A stretch of 64,000 nt of DNA from an uncultured Oscillospiraceae bacterium (GTDB lineage Bacteria; Bacillota; Clostridia; Oscillospirales; Ruminococcaceae). Location: positions 1 to 64,000 of the forward strand of contig CAKSKU010000002.1 of NCBI GenBank assembly GCA_934465295.1, in the 5' to 3' direction. Shown one piece after another: positions 52,975 through 62,175 of this stretch (positions are counted from its first letter, which is position 1; the number at the start of each line of letters is the position of its first letter). The notes below the pieces were generated by a model. The model ran no database searches. It was not told where the DNA came from and saw only the letters and a list, made by a program, of their open reading frames with translations. Both the position numbers and the translations under genes were made by a program.

Positions 52975-54511
52975 TTCCAAGCACCTCCTCTGCTGTTGAG
53001 CCTGTCATCATAAGACCAAGCTGTTCCTTTGTAACTGTTTTTGCATCAACGATGCCCGTTACCTTACCGTGGCAAAGTACCATTATCTTATCCGAAAGCT
53101 CGAGCAGAACGTCCAAGTCCTCGCCGATGAAAAGGACTGCAACGCCCTTTTTCTTCTGCTCGTTCAGGAGTCCGTATATCGTATATGACGAGTTGATGTC
53201 AAGTCCTCGGACGGGGTAAGCCGTTATGAGCAGGCTCGGTGCGGATTCGATCTCACGTCCGAGCAGGACTTTTTGCACATTGCCGCCCGACAACATTCTC
53301 ACGGGGATCTCCGTTGACGGAGTTTTGATGTCAAGCTCCTTGATAAGCCTTTCCGCAAGCTCACGGGCAGGCTTTTTGTCGATGAATGGGCCCTTGCTCT
53401 TGCTGTAGGATTTGAGCATCATATTGCCCGTCATACCCATTGATGAAGCAAGTCCCATTCCAAGTCTGTCCTCGGGGACAAAGCTCATGCTTATGCCAAG
53501 CTCGATGATCTCCTTTGCGGACTTGCCGATGATGTTTTCCTTATTGTAAAGCACAGCGCCCGAACGGATACCGTTAAGACCTGCGATAGTTTCGCAAAGC
53601 TCTTTCTGACCGCTGCCCGCAACGCCTGCAACGCCGAGAATTTCGCCCGAATAGATATCGAACGTAACATCTTCGAGTGCGACAGTTCCGTCGGGCTTGT
53701 CAACCGAGAGATGATAAACATTGAGGAGCGGCTTCGGATCGATAGGCTCGGGACGCTCAATGGAAAGGCTGACAGGCTTGCCGACCATAAGCTCGGTGAG
53801 CTTTTTCTCATTTGTTTCAGCCGTAAGCACAGTTTCGACCGACTTGCCCTTACGCAGGATAGTTACACGGTCGCTTATAGCCATAACTTCGTTGAGCTTG
53901 TGCGTGATAATGATTATCGCACAGCCCTCGCTTCGCATTATGCGGAGCATATCAAAAAGCTTCTCGGTCTCCTGCGGAGTGAGAACAGCCGTAGGTTCGT
54001 CAAGGATAAGGATTTTTGCACCTCGGTATAAGACCTTAAGTATCTCGACCGTCTGCTTTTCACTGACGGACATATTGTAAATTTTTTTGTTAAGGTCAAC
54101 GTTAAGACCGAGCTTTTTACTTATTGCGGAAATATCTTCACGCAGAGCGGAACGCTTTTTCAGCTTTCCCGGCGTTCCTGCGATGATGTTGTCAAGTGCG
54201 CTGAACGCTTCGACAAGCTTGAAATGCTGGTGGATCATTCCTATTCCGAGTGCTATCGAATCCGCAGGCGAATTGATAACGGCGTGTCTGCCGAGAACGT
54301 TGATAGAGCCGCTGTCGGGGTGATAGATGCCCGAGAGCATATTCATAAGCGTAGTTTTGCCCGAGCCGTTTTCGCCGAGCAAAGCGAGTATTTCGCCATA
54401 TTTTACCGAGAGATCGACATGATCGTTCGCAACGACCGTACCGAAAGTTTTCGTGATCTCCTTACATTCAATGGCATAATCGGAAGATTTTATTTCTGAA
54501 ATTTCCGCCAT
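52967..54511 (-). CDS. double ABC ATPase for nucleoside/sugar import
   Basis: A 514-aa ATP-binding protein with two ABC domains, like YufO/NupO/MglA. The first domain has GENGSGKTTLMNML, VSEKQTVEILKVLYRGA (variant signature) and ILILDEPTAVLTP. The second has GVAGSGQKELCETIAG, whose Walker A lacks the usual Lys, and LSGGNVQKVLLGRE with LLITAYPVRGLD. Degenerate second-site motifs are normal for this family. ATG 54511 has GGAGG upstream. A promoter is at 54557-54585. No substrate-binding lipoprotein (BMP type) is encoded next to it, unlike most such operons. Confidence 0.92.
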   Translation of the reverse strand: MAEISEIKSSDYAIECKEITKTFGTVVANDHVDLSVKYGEILALLGENGSGKTTLMNMLSGIYHPDSGSINVLGRHAVINSPADSIALGIGMIHQHFKLVEAFSALDNIIAGTPGKLKKRSALREDISAISKKLGLNVDLNKKIYNMSVSEKQTVEILKVLYRGAKILILDEPTAVLTPQETEKLFDMLRIMRSEGCAIIIITHKLNEVMAISDRVTILRKGKSVETVLTAETNEKKLTELMVGKPVSLSIERPEPIDPKPLLNVYHLSVDKPDGTVALEDVTFDIYSGEILGVAGVAGSGQKELCETIAGLNGIRSGAVLYNKENIIGKSAKEIIELGISMSFVPEDRLGMGLASSMGMTGNMMLKSYSKSKGPFIDKKPARELAERLIKELDIKTPSTEIPVRMLSGGNVQKVLLGREIESAPSLLITAYPVRGLDINSSYTIYGLLNEQKKKGVAVLFIGEDLDVLLELSDKIMVLCHGKVTGIVDAKTVTKEQLGLMMTGSTAEEVLGNG

Positions 54512-54556
54512 ATCTGACCTCCGTAAAAACAGTTTCAAAAAATCAATACAATAGCT

Positions 54557-54585
54557 ATTATATACTATTTTTCGCTTTAAATCAA
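54557..54585 (-). promoter_or_regulatory. sigma-A promoter of nucleoside-type ABC operon
   Basis: TTGATT (54580-54585), 17-bp spacer, TATAAT (54557-54562) on the minus strand. The leader is about 45 nt and too short for a purine riboswitch. Confidence 0.75.
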
Positions 54586-54611
54586 GGGTTTACGGCAAAA
54601 TATCGCAAATA

Positions 54612-54647
54612 AAACGGTGCAGTTCAAATAAAAAAACTGCACCGTTT
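54612..54647 (-). terminator. terminator of the GH5 gene
   Basis: Perfect 13-bp stem AAACGGTGCAGTT (54612-54624) and AACTGCACCGTTT (54635-54647), a few bases after the GH5 stop on the minus strand. The following run is only TTTATTTG, so strength is moderate. Confidence 0.7.
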
Positions 54648-54652
54648 ATGTA

Positions 54653-56032
54653 TTATTTAACGCCTTCCATCAAAGCCTTTACAATTTTGTCGTGATCTAT
54701 CTTCAATGTCTTTCTGTTGAGCAGGAGAAAAGCCTCGCCCGAACTGCTGTCAGAGCCGTTATCCCACCAGAAGAGCGGAATGCCTGCCTTTTTCGCAGCC
54801 GAAACATAATATTTCGCAAGCTTTGCTCTTTCATCGTCATTTTTCTTGTTCAGAGAACCGGATTCGCCGATGATAACGGGGATCCCCTTGCTGATGAATT
54901 TATCGCTCAATCCTTTGAGCATCGAATCGATCACGTTCTTGTCATTATCGGTGAAAGTTGAAACTGTTGAACCCGTGTTGAGCGCCATATCGTAAGGCAG
55001 ATATGCATGGACCGAGATTATAATTCGGCTGTCATCGGGAACTTCAAGCTCGTTTATTGCCGCTCCGTCGCAGTTTGCAGCATAGGGAGTTATCATAAGA
55101 TAGCGAAGCTTGTTGTTTCCGCCGCTCTTTCTGACAGTTTCGACAAAAAGCTTGTTGTACTTGTTGATGACTTTGCGCTCCTCTGCCGTTCCGCCGCTCC
55201 ATTCTTTTGCACTGCCCTCTGTTCTCGGTTCGTTGAGTCCCTCGAAAATAAGGTGTTCGTCATAATCCTTGAAGCGTTCCGATATCTGCTTCCATATTGA
55301 TGTAAAACGTTCGGAAGTTTCCTTGCTGTCCTTGCTCGGAACGAACCACCAGCCCTCATGGTGAGTATTGAGAATGACATACATATCGTTTTTGTATGCA
55401 TAGTCAACGACCGTCTGAACTCTGTCAAGCCATTCCTTGCTGATATTGTTTTTGCTGTCGAGATGCTCACCCCAGCTTGTCGGGATACGGACTGCGTTAA
55501 AGCCCGCCTTTTTTATGGCTTTTATCATATTCTCGGTAGTCTTTGGATTTCCCCACGCCGTTTCGTGAGCAAGATCGCCGTTTATCCAGCTTCCCGTGCA
55601 GTCGAGCGTATTTCCGAGATTCCAGCCTATCTTTATATTTTTCACAAAATCAAGTGCGTCGCCCGAAGAAGATATCGTATTCTTCACTGTATCAGAGCCT
55701 GACGAAGCAGACTTTTTGACCGTCACCTTGCAGGAAGCTTTGTATTTCGTATCCTTGATCTTAACAGTAACTGTAACGTTGCCTGCCTTTACACCTGTGA
55801 CTTTGCCTGATTTTGAAACAGTTGCCACCTTCTTATCGCTTGTCGACCACTGTAAAGTATAGTTCTTTACACCTGTTACAGTCGGCTTAAGAGTAATGCT
55901 CTTTCCGACCGTGACCGAGGCGGAAGTTTTGTTGAGCGAAATGCCCTTTTTAGCCGCAAATACCGTTGTCGAGCAGAGCATTACGACCATAACTGCTGAC
56001 ATTATCAGCGAAATGATTTTCTTGAAGTTCAT
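54653..56032 (-). CDS. secreted GH5 endoglucanase with Big_2 domain
   Basis: A 459-aa exported enzyme: signal peptide (1-26, ending STTVFAA), a bacterial Ig-like Big_2 domain (about 28-105, with WSTSDKKVATVSKSGKVTG pattern), a Ser-rich linker and a GH5 catalytic barrel (about 125-455). Acid/base Glu268 is in EGLNEPR and nucleophile Glu390 in VIIGESGS; NLGNTLD, WGNPKTT and GFNAVRIPTSW fit subfamily 4-like endoglucanases acting on beta-1,4-glucan, xyloglucan or mixed glucans. No dockerin. It lies 13 bp after the GHL10 gene with GGGGGA before the ATG, so the two form an operon. Confidence 0.92.
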   Translation of the reverse strand: MNFKKIISLIMSAVMVVMLCSTTVFAAKKGISLNKTSASVTVGKSITLKPTVTGVKNYTLQWSTSDKKVATVSKSGKVTGVKAGNVTVTVKIKDTKYKASCKVTVKKSASSGSDTVKNTISSSGDALDFVKNIKIGWNLGNTLDCTGSWINGDLAHETAWGNPKTTENMIKAIKKAGFNAVRIPTSWGEHLDSKNNISKEWLDRVQTVVDYAYKNDMYVILNTHHEGWWFVPSKDSKETSERFTSIWKQISERFKDYDEHLIFEGLNEPRTEGSAKEWSGGTAEERKVINKYNKLFVETVRKSGGNNKLRYLMITPYAANCDGAAINELEVPDDSRIIISVHAYLPYDMALNTGSTVSTFTDNDKNVIDSMLKGLSDKFISKGIPVIIGESGSLNKKNDDERAKLAKYYVSAAKKAGIPLFWWDNGSDSSSGEAFLLLNRKTLKIDHDKIVKALMEGVK

Positions 56033-56045
56033 AGTATTCCCCCAT

Positions 56046-57692
56046 TTATTTTTTTATGTTGGCAAGTTCAGTATTGACCTGCTTTGCAACCGATGATTCG
56101 GGTTCAAATATCGAACCGTATCTGAATATGGCAACGCCGCCGTAGTTGCCGAGATCTTTGGCGGCTTTCATCTGCCTTGAAATTATATCGGAATTGTTTA
56201 TCCATTCGTTTTTGCCGTTCGTGCCTGCGTATGCATCAGCCGCACCGATCTTGTAGCCTGCAAGTCCGATAACAAGCTTCACATTACCCGATGAAGTCAT
56301 ACTGCTCCAGAGTGCGATCGTGTCTTCATACGGCAGAGCGGCGTTGTCAAAGCCGAAGTAGACCTGCGGAAGAATATAGTCACAGTAGTCGGTCGATCTG
56401 CACCACGTCTTGACATCCGCATAAAGCGTATCATAATTGTTGTCAACGCTTCCCTGCGGCGAGATACCGAACAGTACGCTCGGATTTGCGCTGTGGACGG
56501 TCTTGTTCATTCGCTTTACCATATCGTTGATGTTGTCCGTTCGCCACGACGAAAGGCTCTTTGCCGTTTCCGAAGCATTGTAAGCGGTGCTGTCAAACGA
56601 AGCCGCCGTTGTCGGATAAAAATAGTCGTCTATCTGGATACCGTCAACGTCATAGCCCGAAACTATCTCGGAAATCCCGTCCGAAATAAGCTTTTCGACC
56701 TCGGGATAAGCAGGGTTCAGATACCATCTTCCGTCCGATTTGACAATGCATTTTCCGCATTTTTCGCTGTCGTTGTACCATTTTTTTATAGTGTAGGAAT
56801 CGGGCAGGCTTTTGAGCTGGCTGTCGGTCATAAGGCGCATCGGATTTATCCAAGCGTGAACGGAAAGATTTCTGCTGTGCGCTTCCTCGACCATAATTTC
56901 AAGTGGATCATAGGAAAGCTTTGCTCCAATAGTTCCGTTGTATCGGTCGCCAGTCGGGAAAAGCTCCGAGCGATAATAAGCATCGCCGAATGCTCTGACC
57001 TGAACATAAACGGTATTAAAGCTCAAAGCCTTTACATTGTCGAAATACCCGCCGATAGTCGAGCGGAACGCTTTTGACGACTTGTTCATCATTGCGGACG
57101 AATATTCGAGGTAGGATATCCATATTCCCTTTTGCTCGCTGTAATTGAGCGCAGAATAGCCGTTCGTGCCGTAGCTGTATGAAGCGGTTTCGGCAGGACT
57201 TTCCGATTGAAGCGTGAGCTCGGTCACAACGGTATCCTCTGCGGTCGCTTTGGTCGTTTTTTCGGAAGTCGTCTCCAAAGCCTTTGTCTGCTTCGGCGGC
57301 TTTGTCTCGGCTTTGACTGTCACGTTCTCACCGCTCGGCTCATCGATAAGGTCGTCCTCGGGCGGTTCGGTCTCAGCCGATGCCGTTTCGGTGACAGATA
57401 CCGTTGTTTCCTGCTGTAAAGTTGTTTCACTTTGCAGTTGTTCGGTCGTCTCCTCAGTGACATTCGACACAGTTTCGGTAACCTCAGGTGCTTCGGTAAG
57501 TCCTGCCGTCTGCGTAGCCACCTCGGTCTGAGTGGTCTCTTCGGTAAGGATAACGCTGTTCGCCGTCTGTATATCGGCGTTCCACGGTTCTTCCGCAACC
57601 TTCTTGCATGCTGACAGACCCGAACACAGCATAACAGCGGCAAATACAGCTGTAAAAGCCTTATACTTTACATTATGTGGATAAAAAGACAT
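56046..57692 (-). CDS. GH10-like (GHL10/DUF187) hydrolase lipoprotein
   Basis: A 548-aa lipoprotein: signal with lipobox LSAC, a linker of about 140 residues rich in Thr/Glu/Val (TETVSNVTEETTEQ type), then a GHL10 barrel of the YngK type (KGIWISYLEYSSAMM; YVQVRAFGDAYYRSELFP; VDGIQIDDYFYP; ILPQVYFGFDNA). Members are putative glycoside hydrolases, with proposed action on peptidoglycan or glycans; substrate unproven. ATG 57692 has AAAGGA 6 nt before it; a TTG at 57707 is rejected. The paired GH5 suggests a polysaccharide-related role. Confidence 0.85.
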   Translation of the reverse strand: MSFYPHNVKYKAFTAVFAAVMLCSGLSACKKVAEEPWNADIQTANSVILTEETTQTEVATQTAGLTEAPEVTETVSNVTEETTEQLQSETTLQQETTVSVTETASAETEPPEDDLIDEPSGENVTVKAETKPPKQTKALETTSEKTTKATAEDTVVTELTLQSESPAETASYSYGTNGYSALNYSEQKGIWISYLEYSSAMMNKSSKAFRSTIGGYFDNVKALSFNTVYVQVRAFGDAYYRSELFPTGDRYNGTIGAKLSYDPLEIMVEEAHSRNLSVHAWINPMRLMTDSQLKSLPDSYTIKKWYNDSEKCGKCIVKSDGRWYLNPAYPEVEKLISDGISEIVSGYDVDGIQIDDYFYPTTAASFDSTAYNASETAKSLSSWRTDNINDMVKRMNKTVHSANPSVLFGISPQGSVDNNYDTLYADVKTWCRSTDYCDYILPQVYFGFDNAALPYEDTIALWSSMTSSGNVKLVIGLAGYKIGAADAYAGTNGKNEWINNSDIISRQMKAAKDLGNYGGVAIFRYGSIFEPESSVAKQVNTELANIKK

Positions 57693-57890
57693 CTGGTTTC
57701 CTTTCAAATCTTACAGAACCTGACTCCGTATGAAAAATATTATAATAATTATATATCATTGACGGAAAAAAGTCAATTAATACGCTGACATTATTTTCGG
57801 TAATTTATGACATATATGTTTATTATTTCTTTAAGCGAATATTTCTGCTTTTGCTGCAAAAAATAAGGTCAATCTTGGGGAGTTGAAGCT

Positions 57891-58250
57891 ATGATGAAAA
57901 AAGGTAAAATATTCTATTCATTTTTGGGAGCACTGACAGGCTTTGCGAACGGTCTTTTCGGCTCGGGCGGAGGTATTATCGCCGTGCCGATGCTTGAAAA
58001 GGCTGATATCGAACAGAAAAAGTCACATGCGACTTCACTTGCGCTCACACTGCCGCTGTCGGTCGTCTCGGTGATATTTTATGCGTCCAAAGGCTCGTTC
58101 GATTTCAAAGATGCGCTTCCGCTTATACCGTTCGGACTGGTCGGAGCCGTCATCGGGAGCATATTTCTCAAAAAAATACCTGCCAAGCCGCTGAAAATTC
58201 TGTTCGGCGTTTTTCTTATAATTGCAGGCGGAAGGATGATATTCAAATGA
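57891..58250 (+). CDS. TSUP (TauE/SafE) permease, first half
   Basis: A 119-aa membrane protein equal to one half of a TauE/SafE-type anion exporter: FLGALTGFANGLFGSGGGIIAVPML is the family's N-terminal repeat (GxxxGxxGxGGG), followed by three more helices. Full proteins are about 250 aa with two such repeats in one chain. GGGAG precedes ATG 57891. The second half is encoded immediately after, overlapping as ATGA, so a heterodimer is likely. Confidence 0.88.
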   Translation: MMKKGKIFYSFLGALTGFANGLFGSGGGIIAVPMLEKADIEQKKSHATSLALTLPLSVVSVIFYASKGSFDFKDALPLIPFGLVGAVIGSIFLKKIPAKPLKILFGVFLIIAGGRMIFK

Positions 58251-58615
58251 TACTGAGCTATATTGCCGCATTTCTGACGGGAATTTTTGCAGCTATGGGC
58301 GTCGGCGGCGGAATGATACTTATACTCTATCTGACGTTTTTTGCAGGATTTCCTCAGCTTTCTGCGCAGGGTATAAACCTTATCTACTTTATCCCGATAG
58401 CACTCCTCTCCGTGATCATCCACACAAAAAACAAGCTTATCGAATGGAAAAAGATAGTCCCCTCGCTAATTGCAGGAACAGCATTCGCCGTTCTCGGTGC
58501 ATTCGCCGCAGACTATCTCGGCTCGGATATACTCGGCAAGATCTTCGGCGGTTTTATTATCATAATCGGTATAAAGGAGCTTTTCGGCGGCTTTGCAAAA
58601 AAGAAATCGGTGTAA
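58247..58615 (+). CDS. TSUP (TauE/SafE) permease, second half
   Basis: A 122-aa membrane protein matching the second repeat of TSUP transporters: FLTGIFAAMGVGGGMILILYL repeats the GxGGG motif, then AQGINLIYFIPIALLSVIIH, and further helices. It starts within the stop of the first half (ATGA) and its stop lies inside the terminator at 58606-58637. Sulfur-compound or organic-anion transport is typical for the family, but the substrate here is unknown. Confidence 0.88.
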   Translation: MILSYIAAFLTGIFAAMGVGGGMILILYLTFFAGFPQLSAQGINLIYFIPIALLSVIIHTKNKLIEWKKIVPSLIAGTAFAVLGAFAADYLGSDILGKIFGGFIIIIGIKELFGGFAKKKSV

Positions 58616-58637
58616 AGAGAATTTTCTTTACACCGAT
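58606..58637. terminator. bidirectional terminator between TSUP and GGDEF-EAL genes
   Basis: Perfect 12-bp stem ATCGGTGTAAAG (58606-58617) with CTTTACACCGAT (58626-58637). It overlaps the TSUP stop and lies just after the convergent GGDEF-EAL gene's stop at 58642. Confidence 0.75.
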
Positions 58638-58641
58638 AATT

Positions 58642-61251
58642 TTACTTAGAGATAGTTCCGTCAACAAGCTCGCTGTGCGTATCGTTTTTCTGAGCCTGCT
58701 GCTGTTGTTTGAGTTTATCCTCACGCTCAACGGCAAGCTGCTTTTCGTGTTCTTCCATGATGTACTTGTCGGGCTTGTGGAGATCGTCATAGCGTTCCAC
58801 GAATTCGAGAGCGTCCTCCTCGTTGAGCGGCTTGCTCATAAGGAAGCCCTGAATGTAGTCACACTTCATATCCTTTAAGAAGTTATACTGACCGACGGTC
58901 TCGATTCCCTCCGCAACGGTCTTGATGCCAAGGCTGTGAACAAGGTCGATAATCGAGTCGGTGATAGCCTGATCTCGCTTGTTGTTGTTGATCTCGTCAA
59001 CAAATGACTTATCGATCTTGAGGCACTTTATCGGGAAATTCTTGAGGTAGTTGAGCGACGAATAACCCGTTCCGAAATCATCGAGGGCAAGCGAAATTCC
59101 CATATTGTTAAGCTCCTCAATAACGCTGTTGTCATTATCGAGGAAGTCGATGAGCGTTGACTCGGTGATCTCGACCTGGATATTCTTCGTATCAAGCTGC
59201 GTGATCTCGATAACGTGCTTTATCGAATCGAGAAAATCCGCTCTTTTCAGCTGTATCGGCGAAACGTTGATGGACATAATGATGTCGTCACGGTAATTTT
59301 CGCAGAGCGTTTTGAGGAATCGGCAGGCACTTTCAAATATCCACATACCGATCTGGACGATATCGCCCGTTTCCTCCGCAACGTTGATGAATTCCTGCGG
59401 CGGTATATGTCCGAAAACGGGACTGTCCCAGCGGACAAGGACTTCAAAGCCGTGGATATCGCAGGTGTCGCTTGAAATGATAGGCTGATAATTAAGGTAA
59501 AGCTCGCCGTTTTTGATGGCTTCGGATATCTGCTGAGAGATAGCCGCTTTGCTGAAATTCTGGCGCTTTGCGGCATTCGTATAGAATGAAACTCTGTCCT
59601 TGCCGCTGTCCTTTGCCTTATGGAGAGCCATATCAGCATCACGAAGCAGCATATCAGCCGAATCATCATCGTCGGGATAGATCGAAACGCCGACTGAGAA
59701 CTTGATGTAGATATTGTCGGACATCACCTTTATCTGCTTAGAGAATACAGACTGCATCGTGTCGATGGCTTTGTATATCTTCTGATAATCGTCGCCGAAT
59801 TCGACAATGACGATGAATTCATCGCCGCTGAAACGGAACACTCTGCCTATCTTGCTAAGCGAGGTAGAGAGCATCGTCGCAAACGTGCAGAGAACAGCGT
59901 CGCCGAAGTTGTGACCGAGGTTCTCGTTGAGCCACTTGAAGTTGTCAAGGTCAACGAACATCACGGCAAATCTTCCGTCCGAGATGGTCTCATTCGATTT
60001 ATTTCTGCTTATGATGGATTCAATGTGATAATACAGCGTGTTTCGGTTAGGTATACCCGTGAGCGTATCGTTAAGGCTGTACTGGAGGATTATCTCATTC
60101 TTAGCGGCAAGCGTGGACGATATCTTGTTGAGCTGCTCGGCTGTTTTGATAAGGCTGTTGTCGGGAGCGGCTGATGTATCGATAACATACTTGAAATTCT
60201 CTGCGGAAATGCAGTCCACGGATTCCGTTATCTTTTCAAGCAGCCTGTATTCATACTTCTGCTTGTTCTTGAAGAATATTCCGAGCAGGACGAGCAGGCA
60301 GGCAAGAACCACGATCGAGCCTGTGAAAATTCCATAAACACCGCCGTCCATAGCAGCCTTGTCAAAGATGATGACCATATTCCAGTTGGGAACGACCGAC
60401 TTGTCAACATTGAAAAACGTCTTGCTGTTAAAGCCCGAGCCGTTTGAGTAGCTGTCAAGTCCGTTGTCGAGAGCCGACGACTGGACGAGGATATTCAGCA
60501 GCGGTGCGGAATCGATATCATAGCTGTTCGAAAATTCCTTGCTTGACGGAGAATAAACAATGCTTCCGTAGTTGCAGGTGATTATCGGGTAGCAGCTGCT
60601 GCTGAGAGTATATTGTTCAATGATCTTCTCCAATCCCGAGCTTTTTATCTCCATTCCGACATATCCGATAATATTTTCGGAGGAAAATACGGGGGCAATT
60701 ACCGAAACGACATTGATCTCGGGGTAAAGCATCGAAGCCGACACTGATGTGCAGTAGGTATAGTCGTTCAGTCCCTTGATGGAGATATCGTTATACCAGT
60801 AAAGGCTGTCGAGCTGAAGCTCCTCCGTGCCGATATAATCTCCCTCATCGGAAACGAGTGCCCTGTCATTTTCAAATATCACCCACGATGAAACAACATC
60901 GGAGTTTTTTACCGACATATTGTAAAGCATATCCGTAACGGAGTCAAAGCTGCTGTTTTCCCTTGCTTTCTGCTCAGTCTCCGCTCCCTCGCCGATGAAA
61001 TCAGCTATTGTCTTGTTTCCCGCTGCCGACCTCACCGTATCGAGCTTCGGGGACATATAATCATTTACGATATCGGAGATGACGGCTGCGGAATTGTTCA
61101 TCATTACCATACTGCTCGTCTCTGTTCTTATCCTTGCGAGGATAAAAACGATGACTGCAAACGCAATGAGCAACGCTGCCAATGACATTATAAAATAGAA
61201 CAGCACCTTATTCTGAACGGTTTTTAAATGCCTTTTTTTAGATTCTGACAT
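58642..61251 (-). CDS. membrane Cache-GGDEF-EAL cyclic-di-GMP protein
   Basis: An 869-aa sensor enzyme. A first helix (about 16-39) and second (about 310-332) frame an extracellular Cache-like domain. Cytoplasmic GGDEF (about 405-570) has FRFSGDEF, the SGDEF variant, and no R-x-x-D inhibitory site five residues before it. The EAL domain (about 580-835) looks complete: EVLVRW, EITESTL, LDDFGTGYSSL, KIDKSFV and TVAEGIET, ending QGFLMSKPL. So it may make or, more probably, break down cyclic di-GMP in response to an extracellular ligand. It is a single gene with an extended -10 promoter at about 61317. Confidence 0.93.
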   Translation of the reverse strand: MSESKKRHLKTVQNKVLFYFIMSLAALLIAFAVIVFILARIRTETSSMVMMNNSAAVISDIVNDYMSPKLDTVRSAAGNKTIADFIGEGAETEQKARENSSFDSVTDMLYNMSVKNSDVVSSWVIFENDRALVSDEGDYIGTEELQLDSLYWYNDISIKGLNDYTYCTSVSASMLYPEINVVSVIAPVFSSENIIGYVGMEIKSSGLEKIIEQYTLSSSCYPIITCNYGSIVYSPSSKEFSNSYDIDSAPLLNILVQSSALDNGLDSYSNGSGFNSKTFFNVDKSVVPNWNMVIIFDKAAMDGGVYGIFTGSIVVLACLLVLLGIFFKNKQKYEYRLLEKITESVDCISAENFKYVIDTSAAPDNSLIKTAEQLNKISSTLAAKNEIILQYSLNDTLTGIPNRNTLYYHIESIISRNKSNETISDGRFAVMFVDLDNFKWLNENLGHNFGDAVLCTFATMLSTSLSKIGRVFRFSGDEFIVIVEFGDDYQKIYKAIDTMQSVFSKQIKVMSDNIYIKFSVGVSIYPDDDDSADMLLRDADMALHKAKDSGKDRVSFYTNAAKRQNFSKAAISQQISEAIKNGELYLNYQPIISSDTCDIHGFEVLVRWDSPVFGHIPPQEFINVAEETGDIVQIGMWIFESACRFLKTLCENYRDDIIMSINVSPIQLKRADFLDSIKHVIEITQLDTKNIQVEITESTLIDFLDNDNSVIEELNNMGISLALDDFGTGYSSLNYLKNFPIKCLKIDKSFVDEINNNKRDQAITDSIIDLVHSLGIKTVAEGIETVGQYNFLKDMKCDYIQGFLMSKPLNEEDALEFVERYDDLHKPDKYIMEEHEKQLAVEREDKLKQQQQAQKNDTHSELVDGTISK

Positions 61252-61316
61252 ATAATAGCCCCTTTGATACTAACTTGATGATATCAATTCGATCAATATG
61301 AAAATTTCACGTCTAT

Positions 61317-61322
61317 ATTATA
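61317..61322 (-). promoter_or_regulatory. extended -10 element for GGDEF-EAL gene
   Basis: TATAAT on the minus strand with TGG before it; the -35 (TTTACT) is weak. The 184-bp gap to the 61436-61996 gene holds nothing else I can name. Confidence 0.5.
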
Positions 61323-61435
61323 CCACATATTAACTTTTTAGTAAATATTTTTTCGTTTTTATTGGAACATAATACAAAAATTGCACATTTTCTTAGCTGA
61401 TTTTTACAACAATTATTGCATTAATTTATACGCAT

Positions 61436-61996
61436 TTAATTTTTATACATAAATTTGACAATATCCACGTCTTTATATGTCAGAATATAGGTCACAGCTA
61501 TGACCGCACACTGACTCAGGACGAGCAGCCCGAGTCCGAGCAGTCCCCACCACGAGAGGATTTCTATCGTCCTTTCCGATGTGAAGCTGTCCACGAACGG
61601 AACGGTGAAAAGGTCTGCCAGCAGGAAGAAATTGAACATATCCCGAATAACGCCCGCCTTTGACAGTATGAGAACTATATACATAATGATGGAGATCACA
61701 GGTCCGCCGACAGCCATTTTTACGGGCATATACTTATCGTAAGGGACTTTGTGATAGTTAACTGCGTCACGGTCACGCTTCGCCGCATTGAACGCCCAGT
61801 TGAAATATAGTCCGAGCGTGAGGACGAGCGTGCAGATACCGATTATCACCTTCAGCACGACCGAGCCGCCGAACATTCCGTTCATCGCTATCATCGATAC
61901 AACCAAAAACATCGACATAAATTCGGCGATGATACTGTAACCGATGCCTTTTAAAATTCTTTTAAAAATATTTTCCGTCTTAAATTTTTCGGACAT
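61436..61996 (-). CDS. multi-pass membrane protein of unknown function
   Basis: A 186-aa protein I do not recognise. It has about five hydrophobic segments: about 18-42 (IAEFMSMFLVVSMIAMNGMF), 45-65, 90-112 (VKMAVGGPVISIIMYIVLIL), 118-132 and 148-172 (WGLLGLGLLVLSQCAVIAV). There is no motif for a known enzyme or transporter. The C-terminus is short and charged (YKDVDIVKFMYKN). It is upstream of the GGDEF-EAL gene on the same strand and divergent from the small helical protein at 62176, with an AT-rich 179-bp gap between them where promoters are expected. Confidence 0.75.
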   Translation of the reverse strand: MSEKFKTENIFKRILKGIGYSIIAEFMSMFLVVSMIAMNGMFGGSVVLKVIIGICTLVLTLGLYFNWAFNAAKRDRDAVNYHKVPYDKYMPVKMAVGGPVISIIMYIVLILSKAGVIRDMFNFFLLADLFTVPFVDSFTSERTIEILSWWGLLGLGLLVLSQCAVIAVTYILTYKDVDIVKFMYKN

Positions 61997-62175
61997 ATAT
62001 CTGATCCTTTCAGGTATTTTTACCCCAATATAAGGAAACGCCGATATTGCCTGAGCAGTTTTCAGCTTTTTTCCTAACTATTATACTATATTTTTTGTTA
62101 TATTTCAATATATTCCGCAAATATTTTTTATACATTTTCAGATAATATGGATACGGGGTTTGCAGAGGTAAAAAA

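Noticed and set aside
54512..54650. Purine riboswitch before the nucleoside-type ABC operon
   Set aside because: The leader is about 45 nt and I see no three-way-junction core; the hairpin present is the GH5 terminator.
54653..57692. Cellulosomal enzymes
   Set aside because: Neither hydrolase carries a dockerin or cohesin; one is a lipoprotein and the other a Big_2-linked secreted enzyme.
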